Assembly (NCBI GenBank): GCA_025923075.1
Contig: JAICGN010000041.1
Location: 1 to 32,831, forward strand
Direction of reading: 5' to 3'
DNA from: Chitinophagaceae bacterium
GTDB taxonomy: Bacteria > Bacteroidota > Bacteroidia > Chitinophagales > Chitinophagaceae
DNA length: 32,831 nt
Every line of letters starts with the position of its first letter. Position 1 is the stretch's first letter. A program made the position numbers and the translations under genes. Below the pieces are notes generated by a model. That model saw nothing but the letters and a program-made list of their open reading frames with translations, ran no database searches and was not told the origin of the DNA. Positions 8,677-15,177 of this stretch are shown piece by piece.

Positions 8677-9555
8677 CTAATCTTCCAGCACTCCAAACTT
8701 CCCAGCATTTACATCATTGACTGCCTGTTCAATTTCTTCCCATGTATTCATAACAAAAGGACCGTAAGCAACAATAGGTTCATTAATTGGCTCGCCCGCT
8801 AAAACTAATATGATTGAATCTTCTGTTGTCTCAATAGAAAAATCTTCTCCATCATTTTTCAGTAATACAAAATGATCTGCATGCCCATTAATGCCATTTA
8901 CCTTTACATTTCCTTCTACTATCAGCAAACCGGTGTTGAATTCTTTTGGAAAACTCAGATCCAGCCCAGCATCTTTTTTTAATCTGGCATTGTAAACATG
9001 GATTGGGGTAAATGTTGTTGCAGGCCCTTTTACTCCGCCATATTCACCGGCGATCACTTCAACAAATCCTTGTTCATGAGGTAATTGGTACCTGCCCATC
9101 CTGTTATTGGTGATTTCCTGGTATTTAGGTTTTGTCTTTTTATCTTTTGCAGGAAGATTCACCCACAACTGCACCATCTGGAATGGTCCGCCCTTCTTGC
9201 TGAATTCTTCTTCATGATATTCTTTATGCAAAAGCCCTGAACCGGCCGTCATCCATTGTACATCGCCTTCGCCAATGATGCCACTATTGCCAGCGCTGTC
9301 ATGATGTGCAACTTTACCTTGATAAGCGATAGTCACCGTTTCGAAGCCGGCGTGCGGGTGCACACCAACGCCACGAGGTTCATTTTTTGGACTGAATTCA
9401 ATTTTAGAACCATAATCCAACATAAAGAATGGACTCATTCTCGTTTTCCCGATTTGTTTTGTACCGGGAAAAAAATTATGCACCCTGAAACCATCACCCA
9501 CCATGTGTGCCGGTGGGGGAGCTATAATTGCTTCAACTGATCTCTTGCTGTTCAT
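8677..9555 (-). CDS. Pirin family bicupin protein
   Basis: This 292-residue protein has the two-cupin layout of pirins. The N-terminal cupin carries GVHPHAGFET (64-73) and the later HKEYHEE, giving the expected metal ligands H66, H68, H110 and E112. The C-terminal domain ends with the conserved GPFVMNTWEEI. Pirins bind Fe(II); bacterial members can show quercetin dioxygenase activity or act as redox sensors, and the role here cannot be decided from sequence. A second pirin of the shorter YhhW type follows downstream on the same strand, with a flavin reductase upstream of that one. Confidence 0.93.
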   Translation of the reverse strand: MNSKRSVEAIIAPPPAHMVGDGFRVHNFFPGTKQIGKTRMSPFFMLDYGSKIEFSPKNEPRGVGVHPHAGFETVTIAYQGKVAHHDSAGNSGIIGEGDVQWMTAGSGLLHKEYHEEEFSKKGGPFQMVQLWVNLPAKDKKTKPKYQEITNNRMGRYQLPHEQGFVEVIAGEYGGVKGPATTFTPIHVYNARLKKDAGLDLSFPKEFNTGLLIVEGNVKVNGINGHADHFVLLKNDGEDFSIETTEDSIILVLAGEPINEPIVAYGPFVMNTWEEIEQAVNDVNAGKFGVLED

Positions 9556-9593
9556 GAATATATTTTAGGTTTTAAAAAAATTCAAAAGTTAAA

Positions 9594-9611
9594 TCCCGAC
9601 AGCTATCGGGA
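9594..9611. repeat. Perfect hairpin-type palindrome between the two pirin genes
   Basis: TCCCGACAGCTATCGGGA pairs as TCCCGA(C/T)AGCTATCGGGA with one mismatch in an otherwise palindromic 18-mer. It belongs to the same small palindrome class as 1456-1470. It lies in the 71-bp gap between two same-strand pirin genes. Confidence 0.6.
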
Positions 9612-9626
9612 CAAAAGCTAAAGGTT

Positions 9627-10337
9627 TCATATTGGCACTTCCATTAGTAGCAGTTCGCAATCGCTATTCGCCTGAATTTTTAACTCACCTGCTTCAGAAA
9701 TTGCCAGTCCGTCTCTCTTCTCTAATTTTTCTCCATTGACAGAAACCGAACCTTCGATCACAAATGCATAGACACCATTGTTTCTATTCTTTAATTTATA
9801 GACCGTGTTGAAATCTTTGTCGAGCTTGCCTAAACTAAACCATGCATCCTGGTGAATTTGTACGCCGCCATCATTAGTGCCAATTGGGGAAACAACCGTC
9901 AACAGGTTATTACGTTTATCTGAATCAGAAAAATTTTTCTGATCATAACGCGGCTCAACATTTTTCTTGTTAGGAAAAACCCAGATCTGGAAAAACTTAA
10001 CCGGTTTATCGGAATTCTTATTTTTTTCACCGTGCTGAATACCCGTTCCGGCACTCATCGCCTGCACATCACCTTGCCTTATGACCTGTGTATTACCCAT
10101 ACTGTCCTTATGCTCAAGATCACCGCTGGTAGGAATTGAAATGATCTCCATATTATCATGTGGATGTGTACCAAAGCCCATACCTCCGGCTACTGTATCA
10201 TCATTCAACACTCTTAATGCACCAAAATGCACTCTTTCGGGATCATGATAGCCCGCGAAACTAAATGTGTGATAACTGTCGAGCCAGCCGTGATTAGCAT
10301 GACCTCTTGTATTTGCCCTATGAAGAATTGTTTTCAT
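9627..10337 (-). CDS. Pirin family protein, YhhW-like
   Basis: This 236-residue protein starts MKTILHRANTRGHANHGWL, the standard opening of the YhhW/quercetinase-type pirins. Metal ligands are visible as GTHPHDNMEI (H58, H60) and IQHGE (H102, E104). The open frame continues upstream for 50 more codons to 10487, but that extension is a translated repeat (it contains LPAGRQ from a palindrome) and should not be annotated. The ATG at 10335-10337 is preceded directly by an ACCCC-type repeat. The product is cytoplasmic. It may be an Fe-dependent dioxygenase or redox sensor, like its neighbour. Confidence 0.92.
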   Translation of the reverse strand: MKTILHRANTRGHANHGWLDSYHTFSFAGYHDPERVHFGALRVLNDDTVAGGMGFGTHPHDNMEIISIPTSGDLEHKDSMGNTQVIRQGDVQAMSAGTGIQHGEKNKNSDKPVKFFQIWVFPNKKNVEPRYDQKNFSDSDKRNNLLTVVSPIGTNDGGVQIHQDAWFSLGKLDKDFNTVYKLKNRNNGVYAFVIEGSVSVNGEKLEKRDGLAISEAGELKIQANSDCELLLMEVPI

Positions 10338-10339
10338 AA

Positions 10340-10553
10340 ACCCCAAATCCGCCTTGGCGGAGCTTTTAAAAAAGTTAATAAATTGTTGAATAGCGATTCG
10401 AAAGTTAAAGTGTGCGACGCAACAGAAGCCAAATACCTGCCTGCCGGCAGGCAGGGAATTACTTATGTTGGGAACACAATCATACAATCATAAAAGTTTA
10501 AATAGTCAAAAGAACTATACCACCTAAGTCACCCCTTTTGGGGGGCAGGGGGC
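10340..10553 (+). repeat. Composite repeat spacer between pirin 2 and the FMN reductase (copy R4)
   Basis: The spacer begins ACCCCAAATCCGCC with a GCC-TT-GGC hairpin and CTTTTAAA, and ends AAGAACT, then CCTAAGTC, then a CCCC-TTTT-GGGG hairpin and CAGGGGG. Between them are AGTGTGCGACGCAACAGAAG (10409-10428) and GGGAACACAATCATACAAT. A perfect 20-bp palindrome at 10436-10455 appears to be inserted in it. Both outer ends abut coding sequence: the pirin start codon on one side and the reductase stop codon on the other. Confidence 0.65.
10436..10455. repeat. Perfect 20-bp palindrome CCTGCCTGCCGGCAGGCAGG
   Basis: The 20 bases are self-complementary with no mismatch. Translated in the pirin frame they give the LPAGRQ peptide, a frequent artefact in Bacteroidota annotation. 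Compared with the related spacer at 16852-17112, where CAACAGA runs straight into GAATTACGTA, this palindrome and a few flanking bases look like a later insertion. Confidence 0.8.
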
Positions 10554-10554
10554 T

Positions 10555-11112
10555 CTACGCAACCGCTTCCGTTGTTACAATATTTTCTGCCAACCATAAA
10601 AATTCCGAAATAAAATTGTGTATGCTTTTTTCAAAGTTTGGATCAATAAGGGTTCCTGTTTCATCAAACTTCTTATCAACTGCAGGTACAATTAGCAGAT
10701 AAGGCGATGCAATACCGAATAAAGAAGGTATTAATTGCAGCAGTTGTTGTGAAGCCCTTATTCCACCAAATGCACCGGGAGAAGCTGTTACAATCCCAAA
10801 AGGTTTATGATGTTGCTTTGGAAAATGATCCAGCAGATTTTTCATTGCTGGTGAATAGCTGCCATTGTATTCCGGAGTTGCAAGAATAAAAGCATCGGCA
10901 TTAAAGACCCTTTCGGCAAGCGCTTTAAATTCATCCGGAGTTCTGTCAACAGAGACAAAAACAGATTGCACCGGCGGCAAATTCCAGTCTTTCATATCTA
11001 TGATGCCGGTCACATGATCTGTATTATTATCCAGCCATTTTTTAAGATTTAAGGCAACTCTTCTTGTAACGCTGTTAACTCGTGGGCTCCCTGAGATTAT
11101 TTCTATTTTCAT
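10555..11112 (-). CDS. NAD(P)H-dependent FMN reductase
   Basis: This 185-residue flavodoxin-fold protein reduces FMN, quinones or similar acceptors using NAD(P)H. GSPRVNSVTRR near residues 8-18 is the phosphate-binding loop for FMN. PEYNGSYSPAMKNLLDHF (80-97) is the typical second FMN loop of the YieF/ChrR-type reductases, and SPGAFGG gives the third. Length is normal and there is no signal peptide. It shares strand with the two pirins but is separated from them by a composite repeat. Its TAG stop is followed at once by AGCCCCCTGCCCCCC of that repeat. Confidence 0.93.
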   Translation of the reverse strand: MKIEIISGSPRVNSVTRRVALNLKKWLDNNTDHVTGIIDMKDWNLPPVQSVFVSVDRTPDEFKALAERVFNADAFILATPEYNGSYSPAMKNLLDHFPKQHHKPFGIVTASPGAFGGIRASQQLLQLIPSLFGIASPYLLIVPAVDKKFDETGTLIDPNFEKSIHNFISEFLWLAENIVTTEAVA

Positions 11113-11198
11113 GATGGTCTGTTTTGTTCAAAATCTGTTCCTTTTTCTGTTATCCTAATTCTTTGGCAAAGTTCAGGCTTTATGACAGGGCAGGGATT

Positions 11199-11220
11199 GA
11201 TGTATGTTAATAGATACATC
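11199..11220. promoter_or_regulatory. Inverted repeat GATGTAT-N8-ATACATC in a divergent promoter region
   Basis: The 174-bp gap between the FMN reductase (minus) and glycosylasparaginase (plus) contains perfect 7-bp arms around an 8-base spacer. It lies just upstream of a possible plus-strand promoter, so it could be an operator. No copy of it was noticed elsewhere in the window. Confidence 0.35.
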
Positions 11221-11222
11221 GT

Positions 11223-11254
11223 TTTGTCAGTTTCAGAGGGAAAGTTTAGGTTAA
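11223..11254 (+). promoter_or_regulatory. Possible Bacteroidota-type promoter for glycosylasparaginase
   Basis: TTTG at 11223-11226 is followed after 20 bases by TAGGTTAA (11247-11254), which matches TAnnTTTG at four of the six fixed positions. The start codon lies 32 bases further on. The match is partial. Confidence 0.35.
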
Positions 11255-11286
11255 TCCGTTAATTTCGACAGCATAATTTCTAAACA

Positions 11287-12312
11287 ATGATCAACCGGAG
11301 AAAGTTTATCAGGGCATCAGTATTTACATCTTTCGCAACTATTGCGGGTAATAAAATCCTTGCCGCCAACGTGCAAATCGTCGGTAAACCAGTTGTGATC
11401 TCCACCTGGGACGCCGGAATTGCTGCGAATAAAGCTGCATGGGAGGTTTTAAGCAAGAAAGGTAAAGCAATTGATGCAGTGGAAAAAGGAGTAATGGTAA
11501 CTGAAGCATCACAGAATTGTTGTGTTGGGCTTAATGCCCATCCTGACCGCGATGGTTTTGTTACGCTCGATGCATCTATCATGGATGATAAATTCAATTG
11601 TGGTAGCGTTGCTTTTTTGGAAAGAATCAAACATCCTATTTCTGTTGCAAGAAGAGTAATGGAAAAAACACCGCATGTTATGTTGGTTGGTGTCGGAGCC
11701 CAGCAGTTTGCAATTGCGGAAGGATTCCCATTAGAGGATCAAAAGCTTTCACCCGAAGCACAGAAAGCATATGAGAACTGGTTAAAGAAATCAGAGTACA
11801 AGCCACCGGCTATAAATATCGAAAACAAACAAGGTCATGGGCCATTTGCACCAACCAGGTTAGATAACGGCGAATGGAATCACGATACAATTGGAATGGT
11901 AGCGATGGATTCATTTGGAAATTTAAGCGGCAGTTGTACAACCAGTGGCGCTGGTTTTAAGATGCGCGGGAGGGTGGGAGATTCACCAATCATTGGGGCG
12001 GGACTTTTTGTTGACAATGAGGTGGGTGCCTGCACGGCAACAGGCCAGGGCGAAGACGTGATCCGTGTGGCCGGTTCCCATTCAGTGGTTGAGTTAATGC
12101 GCCAGGGTTTATCTCCGGAAGCAGCGTGCAGGAAAGTGATTGAGCGAATTGTAAAGATCAAAAAAGAAAAAGCAAAAGATATACAGGTTGCCTTTCTCGC
12201 GGTAAACAAAAAAGGACAGGTTGGAGCATATGCTATTCACCCGGGATTTGATTATGCAATAAGGACAAACGAGATCGAAAAGTTGGTGAAGTCTAAGAGC
12301 TGGTTTAGCTAA
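11287..12312 (+). CDS. Tat-exported N4-(beta-N-acetylglucosaminyl)-L-asparaginase (glycosylasparaginase)
   Basis: This 341-residue Ntn hydrolase cleaves the GlcNAc-Asn bond left after protein N-glycans are degraded. Residues 1-27 look like a Tat signal (NRRKFIRA, then a hydrophobic stretch ending ILAA), so it should work in the periplasm, as the Elizabethkingia enzyme does. The self-cleavage site is NHD/TIGMVAMD, giving T201 as the nucleophile. TTSGAGFKMRGRVGDSP (218-234) and TATGQGE supply substrate-binding residues typical of the family. It groups functionally with GH20 and NagB in this window. Inverted repeats flank it at the 3' side. Confidence 0.93.
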   Translation: MINRRKFIRASVFTSFATIAGNKILAANVQIVGKPVVISTWDAGIAANKAAWEVLSKKGKAIDAVEKGVMVTEASQNCCVGLNAHPDRDGFVTLDASIMDDKFNCGSVAFLERIKHPISVARRVMEKTPHVMLVGVGAQQFAIAEGFPLEDQKLSPEAQKAYENWLKKSEYKPPAINIENKQGHGPFAPTRLDNGEWNHDTIGMVAMDSFGNLSGSCTTSGAGFKMRGRVGDSPIIGAGLFVDNEVGACTATGQGEDVIRVAGSHSVVELMRQGLSPEAACRKVIERIVKIKKEKAKDIQVAFLAVNKKGQVGAYAIHPGFDYAIRTNEIEKLVKSKSWFS

Positions 12313-12313
12313 A

Positions 12314-12464
12314 ATTAAATCCCAAAAATCAAATTCCAAGAACCAAATAAATTAAAAATTTCAAAAATTGCTGCTTCTCTCTTTCTTATAAATACAATGC
12401 CGGCACTAGTTTTTTGATTTGAATTTTATTTGTTATTTGTCATTTGTTATTTGTTTTTTTTGAT
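12314..12464. repeat. Long AT-rich inverted repeat between glycosylasparaginase and cutC
   Basis: The left arm AAAAATCAAATTCCAAGAACC is approximately complementary to the right arm, which reads TTTTTTGATTTGAATTTTAT followed by repeated TTATTTGTCATTTG units. A related structure with CAAGAACCAAAT occurs at 26361-26491. The pair fills the 154-bp gap. Confidence 0.6.
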
Positions 12465-12466
12465 CT

Positions 12467-13219
12467 ATGACCTACATCATTGAAATAGCCACTTCCGATT
12501 TTCTTACAACAAGATCCGCAGTTGAAGGCGGCGCCGATCGTATTGAGCTTTGTGCCAACCTTGCCGAGGGTGGTACGACGCCGTCTTATGCTCATATAAA
12601 GAAGTGCAGGGAAGCTTTTACTGTCCCTTTATTCCCGATCATTCGTCCAAGAGGTGGTGATTTTTTATACAATAAGGATGAGTTTGAGATAATGAAAAAT
12701 GATATTAAACTGTGTAAAGATTTAGGTTGTGAAGGAATAGTGATAGGGTTGCTTAACATGGATGGGACCATTGACGTTACGAGAACTTCAGCATTGATTG
12801 AGCTTGCTTATCCATTAGATGTTACATTTCATCGCGCATTTGATCGGTGTAAAGACCCCTTTCAAGGCCTGGAAGAATTGATTGAGATTGGTTGCCAAAG
12901 AATACTTACCTCTGGACAACAGCTTTCAGTTGGCAGTGGGCAGTCTGCAGTCAACAGTAAAGCGGTTGAGTTGATTGCAGAATTAAATGCAAAGGCAGAT
13001 GATCGAATCATCATCATGCCGGGAAGCGGTGTACGAAAAGAAAATATAAAAACGCTTGCAGACAAAACCGGTTGCTTAGAATTTCATTCCTCGCTTCGTG
13101 GAAAAGCAAAAAGCCCGATGCAATTTATTCATCCTGCCTTTGCCAATTCTGAAGAGAGTTATACTAATAATGAAATAAGCCCTGATGAAGTCAGGGCGTT
13201 AAGAAATGCATTGACATAA
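12467..13219 (+). CDS. cutC: CutC family protein (copper homeostasis protein / TIM barrel)
   Basis: This 250-residue TIM-barrel protein matches CutC: IEIATSDFLTTRSAVEGGADRIELC is replaced here by the family opening at residues 5-29, followed by PIIRPRGGDFLY (58-69), VTFHRAFDRCKDP (119-131) and IIIMPGSGVR (181-190). CutC was linked to copper tolerance, but a direct metal role is disputed. Residues about 154-164 form a loop insertion encoded by a 7-bp-period CAGTNNN repeat, right after the conserved RILTSGQ; the frame is kept. The gene ends 2 bases from the stop of the convergent TIM-barrel gene, so there is no separate terminator region. Confidence 0.93.
   Translation: MTYIIEIATSDFLTTRSAVEGGADRIELCANLAEGGTTPSYAHIKKCREAFTVPLFPIIRPRGGDFLYNKDEFEIMKNDIKLCKDLGCEGIVIGLLNMDGTIDVTRTSALIELAYPLDVTFHRAFDRCKDPFQGLEELIEIGCQRILTSGQQLSVGSGQSAVNSKAVELIAELNAKADDRIIIMPGSGVRKENIKTLADKTGCLEFHSSLRGKAKSPMQFIHPAFANSEESYTNNEISPDEVRALRNALT
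12927..12958 (+). repeat. CAGTNNN heptamer repeat inside cutC
   Basis: CAGT recurs at 12927, 12934, 12941, 12948 and 12955, each separated by three variable bases (TGG, GGG, CTG, CAA). The 32-bp tract adds about ten Ser/Gly/Gln/Ala-rich residues to the protein without breaking the frame. Confidence 0.85.
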
Positions 13220-13221
13220 TT

Positions 13222-14085
13222 TTAGATAGAAAGACTTTTCATATAAGCGGCGTCTGCGGCTGCAGCCTGCATAGGTGTTGTGCCGTCCCAGCGTTCCTGT
13301 TCTACAATAAAATATTCCATTCCTTCTTTTTTTGCTGTCTTGAGGATTTTGGCATAGTCAATACTTCCTGTACCGAGGTCAGTACTTGCATCTTTATCTG
13401 TGGCAGTCGCGCCTTTCTTACGGTCTTTTACGTGCCCCAGCCGAAAACGTTTAGGATACTTTTTTAACCAGGTCTCAATATCCTGCCCGCCTGCTACTAC
13501 CCAATACATGTCTAATTCAAAATCTACAAGGTTGGGATCTGTATTCTTCATCATTACATCCTGGCCCATTTCGCCATTCATCGTTACAAATGAATAGTCA
13601 TGGTTGTGATAGGCAAAGCGAATTCCATTCTTCTTGCATATCTCGCCTTTCTGGTTAAACTCATCTGCAAATTTTTTAAATGCATCCAGGTCTTTCTGCG
13701 GTCCTTTCCATGGGCAAATCAAATATTTCATTCCAATTGCACTGGCATCAGCAGCCTTCTTTTCGAAATCTTTTGTGATATCACAATGACTGGAGATGAT
13801 TTTCATTCCCAATTCATCCATATAACTTTTAAATTCCGTGTTACTCATCCCCCAAAACATGCCCTTGCTGCCTTCAAAACTCTCTATTTGCTTATATCCA
13901 TAAGCGGACAACTGTTTTAAGACTCCTTTGGGGTCTTTACCAAGATCATCCCGCACACTCCATAGTTGTATTCCAAATTCTTTAAGCTTGTCTCCACTAT
14001 TTGAGCATGAAGCAAAACCCGGCTTTGAGACAAGACCAGCTAATGCCAGCCCGCCGCTTAATCTTAGAAACTCTTTTCTTTCCAT
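13222..14085 (-). CDS. Exported TIM-barrel sugar isomerase/epimerase-like protein
   Basis: This 287-residue protein belongs to the xylose-isomerase-like TIM barrel (AP endonuclease 2 superfamily). The first 30 residues look like an export signal; FASC26/C27 region (GFASCSNS) may be a lipobox. Candidate metal and catalytic residues are YHNHDYSF (159-166), FELDMYW (189-195, E190), GHVKDRK (217-223, H218) and EQERWDG (262-268). It is the last gene of the long minus-strand operon with GMC dehydrogenases and their small subunits, 18 bases after small subunit 1. I infer that it isomerises or cleaves a 3-keto-sugar product in the periplasm. The exact reaction cannot be read from sequence. Confidence 0.82.
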   Translation of the reverse strand: MERKEFLRLSGGLALAGLVSKPGFASCSNSGDKLKEFGIQLWSVRDDLGKDPKGVLKQLSAYGYKQIESFEGSKGMFWGMSNTEFKSYMDELGMKIISSHCDITKDFEKKAADASAIGMKYLICPWKGPQKDLDAFKKFADEFNQKGEICKKNGIRFAYHNHDYSFVTMNGEMGQDVMMKNTDPNLVDFELDMYWVVAGGQDIETWLKKYPKRFRLGHVKDRKKGATATDKDASTDLGTGSIDYAKILKTAKKEGMEYFIVEQERWDGTTPMQAAAADAAYMKSLSI

Positions 14086-14103
14086 ATTTAAATTTTTAAA
14101 ATT

Positions 14104-14670
14104 TTATACAAAAAGTTTATCGCCTTTTTTATAAGGTACAGCACCATCGTATTTACCCGGCGTTTGAGCATAGTTGAAATTTTGTTCCATCCCGGGCTTT
14201 GACGTAAAGTAACCAAGCAAGGTAAGTTGTTTCATCATTACAAAATAATGATTTGGATCTTCTTGCTTCTTCGTTTTCATATATTCTTTTGCCTCTTTAT
14301 CAAGCGATGTCAATAATTGGTTGCGATGAGTTGGTTCTGCTTTCATAAAACCATGACTATGCATTTTTTTGCAGGCATCATCCAATTTTTTTATGCCTTC
14401 ATGAAATATTTTCTGGTCAGCTTCATCGTAACAGTCATTTACCATCACGGTCATAAACTTACCCACTTCCGCTTCTTTCGCTCCGGCCGTAGTGGTCTTT
14501 GGTATAATGGTTTCAGCTACTTCGTCAAGAAAAGCAATATCGTTTTGCGAAAAAGCACCTTCGGCAACTCCGGCATCTTTGTTTTTACAACCGGCAAGGA
14601 AAAATTCTCCGCCGATTACAGCGCCGCCGGTAGCTAAGGCGACGAGTTTTAAGAGTTCTCTACGTTCCAT
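14104..14670 (-). CDS. Gluconate 2-dehydrogenase subunit 3-type small subunit 1 (Tat, lipobox)
   Basis: This 188-residue protein is the small subunit of a membrane-bound GMC sugar dehydrogenase. It starts MERRELLKL, a twin-arginine motif, and has a lipobox FFLAGC with C28 as the lipid site. In related FAD-dependent glucose and sorbitol dehydrogenases this subunit carries the Tat signal that exports the folded catalytic subunit. Later landmarks are FLDEVAETIIPKT and LTLLGYFTSKPGM. It is about 70% similar by eye to the copy at 18951-19529. It should pair with GMC 1, from which it is separated by the DUF559 gene. Confidence 0.9.
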   Translation of the reverse strand: MERRELLKLVALATGGAVIGGEFFLAGCKNKDAGVAEGAFSQNDIAFLDEVAETIIPKTTTAGAKEAEVGKFMTVMVNDCYDEADQKIFHEGIKKLDDACKKMHSHGFMKAEPTHRNQLLTSLDKEAKEYMKTKKQEDPNHYFVMMKQLTLLGYFTSKPGMEQNFNYAQTPGKYDGAVPYKKGDKLFV

Positions 14671-14672
14671 AT

Positions 14673-14707
14673 GTTAAACCCCCAATCCGCCGCAGGCGGA
14701 GGCTTTT
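14673..14707. repeat. ACCCCC-end hairpin repeat between DUF559 and small subunit 1
   Basis: GTTTAA-type end: on the plus strand TTAAACCCCCAATCCGCC, GCA, GGCGGAGGCTTTTA. The GCC/GGC arms form a 6-bp GC stem. The whole 35-bp gap between the two genes is this repeat, and it shares two bases with the DUF559 stop codon. It is inverted relative to the copy at 15145-15177 on the other side of DUF559. Confidence 0.8.
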
Positions 14708-15125
14708 AGACTCCGATTTTCGAAGTTTTGTTGTTAATAATGATATTTACAATTTCTGAAATTTTATTAAGAACCGTTTCAGTTTGTTTTGAAACTTCCT
14801 CATTGGTAAACCTCAATATAGTGTATCCTAGTTTTTCTAAATCGCTTTGCCTTATGAAATCACTTTTCTTGATTTCATCGTTATTATGGACTGAGCCACC
14901 GCCTTCGACAATTAGTTTTGCCTTATGACAAAAGAAATCTGCAATATAATTTCCAATTGGATGCTGTCTGCGAAATTTATACCCGCTTATTCCTTTCCTT
15001 AAATGCATCCACATTACTTCTTCGGCAGAGGTCATCTTGTTGCGTAATTTTTTTGCATTTTCAAAAAGCAAAAAGGATGCGCCTTCAAACATGCCGCCTT
15101 TTTTATATGGATTTTTCTGAGACAT
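14706..15125 (-). CDS. DUF559 / Vsr-like endonuclease-domain protein
   Basis: This 139-residue protein matches the DUF559 family, which is related to the very-short-patch repair and PD-(D/E)XK nucleases. It shows AKKLRNKMTSAEEVMW, YKFRRQHPIGNYIADFFC (D63), the strand KAKLIVEGGGSVH (E74, H80) and the C-terminal GYTILRFTNEEV. Most relatives have E-x-D-G in that strand; here the Asp position is Gly76, so activity is doubtful. The start is ATG 15125; the in-frame TTG at 15131 is not needed. It has no obvious link to sugar oxidation and splits GMC 1 from its small subunit. Both flanks carry inverted copies of the hairpin repeat, so I regard it as a possible inserted cassette. Confidence 0.85.
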   Translation of the reverse strand: MSQKNPYKKGGMFEGASFLLFENAKKLRNKMTSAEEVMWMHLRKGISGYKFRRQHPIGNYIADFFCHKAKLIVEGGGSVHNNDEIKKSDFIRQSDLEKLGYTILRFTNEEVSKQTETVLNKISEIVNIIINNKTSKIGV

Positions 15126-15144
15126 TAACAAATCAAAAGCTTTA

Positions 15145-15177
15145 AAGTCTCCGCCATTGGCGGAGATTTAGGGGTTT
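15145..15177. repeat. ACCCC-end hairpin repeat between GMC 1 and DUF559
   Basis: On the minus strand the GMC 1 stop TAA runs directly into ACCCCTAAATCTCCGCC, AATG, GCGGAGACTTTAAAG. The stem is CTCCGCC/GGCGGAG. It is inverted relative to the copy at 14673-14707. Confidence 0.8.

Noticed and set aside
10338-10487. N-terminal extension of the second pirin (50 more residues)
   Set aside because: It translates a composite intergenic repeat, including the LPAGRQ artefact from a 20-bp palindrome. The family start MKTILHRAN fits ATG 10337.
12927-12958. Possible CRISPR-like array in cutC
   Set aside because: The repeat unit is only 4 bases with 3-base spacers, far too short for CRISPR.
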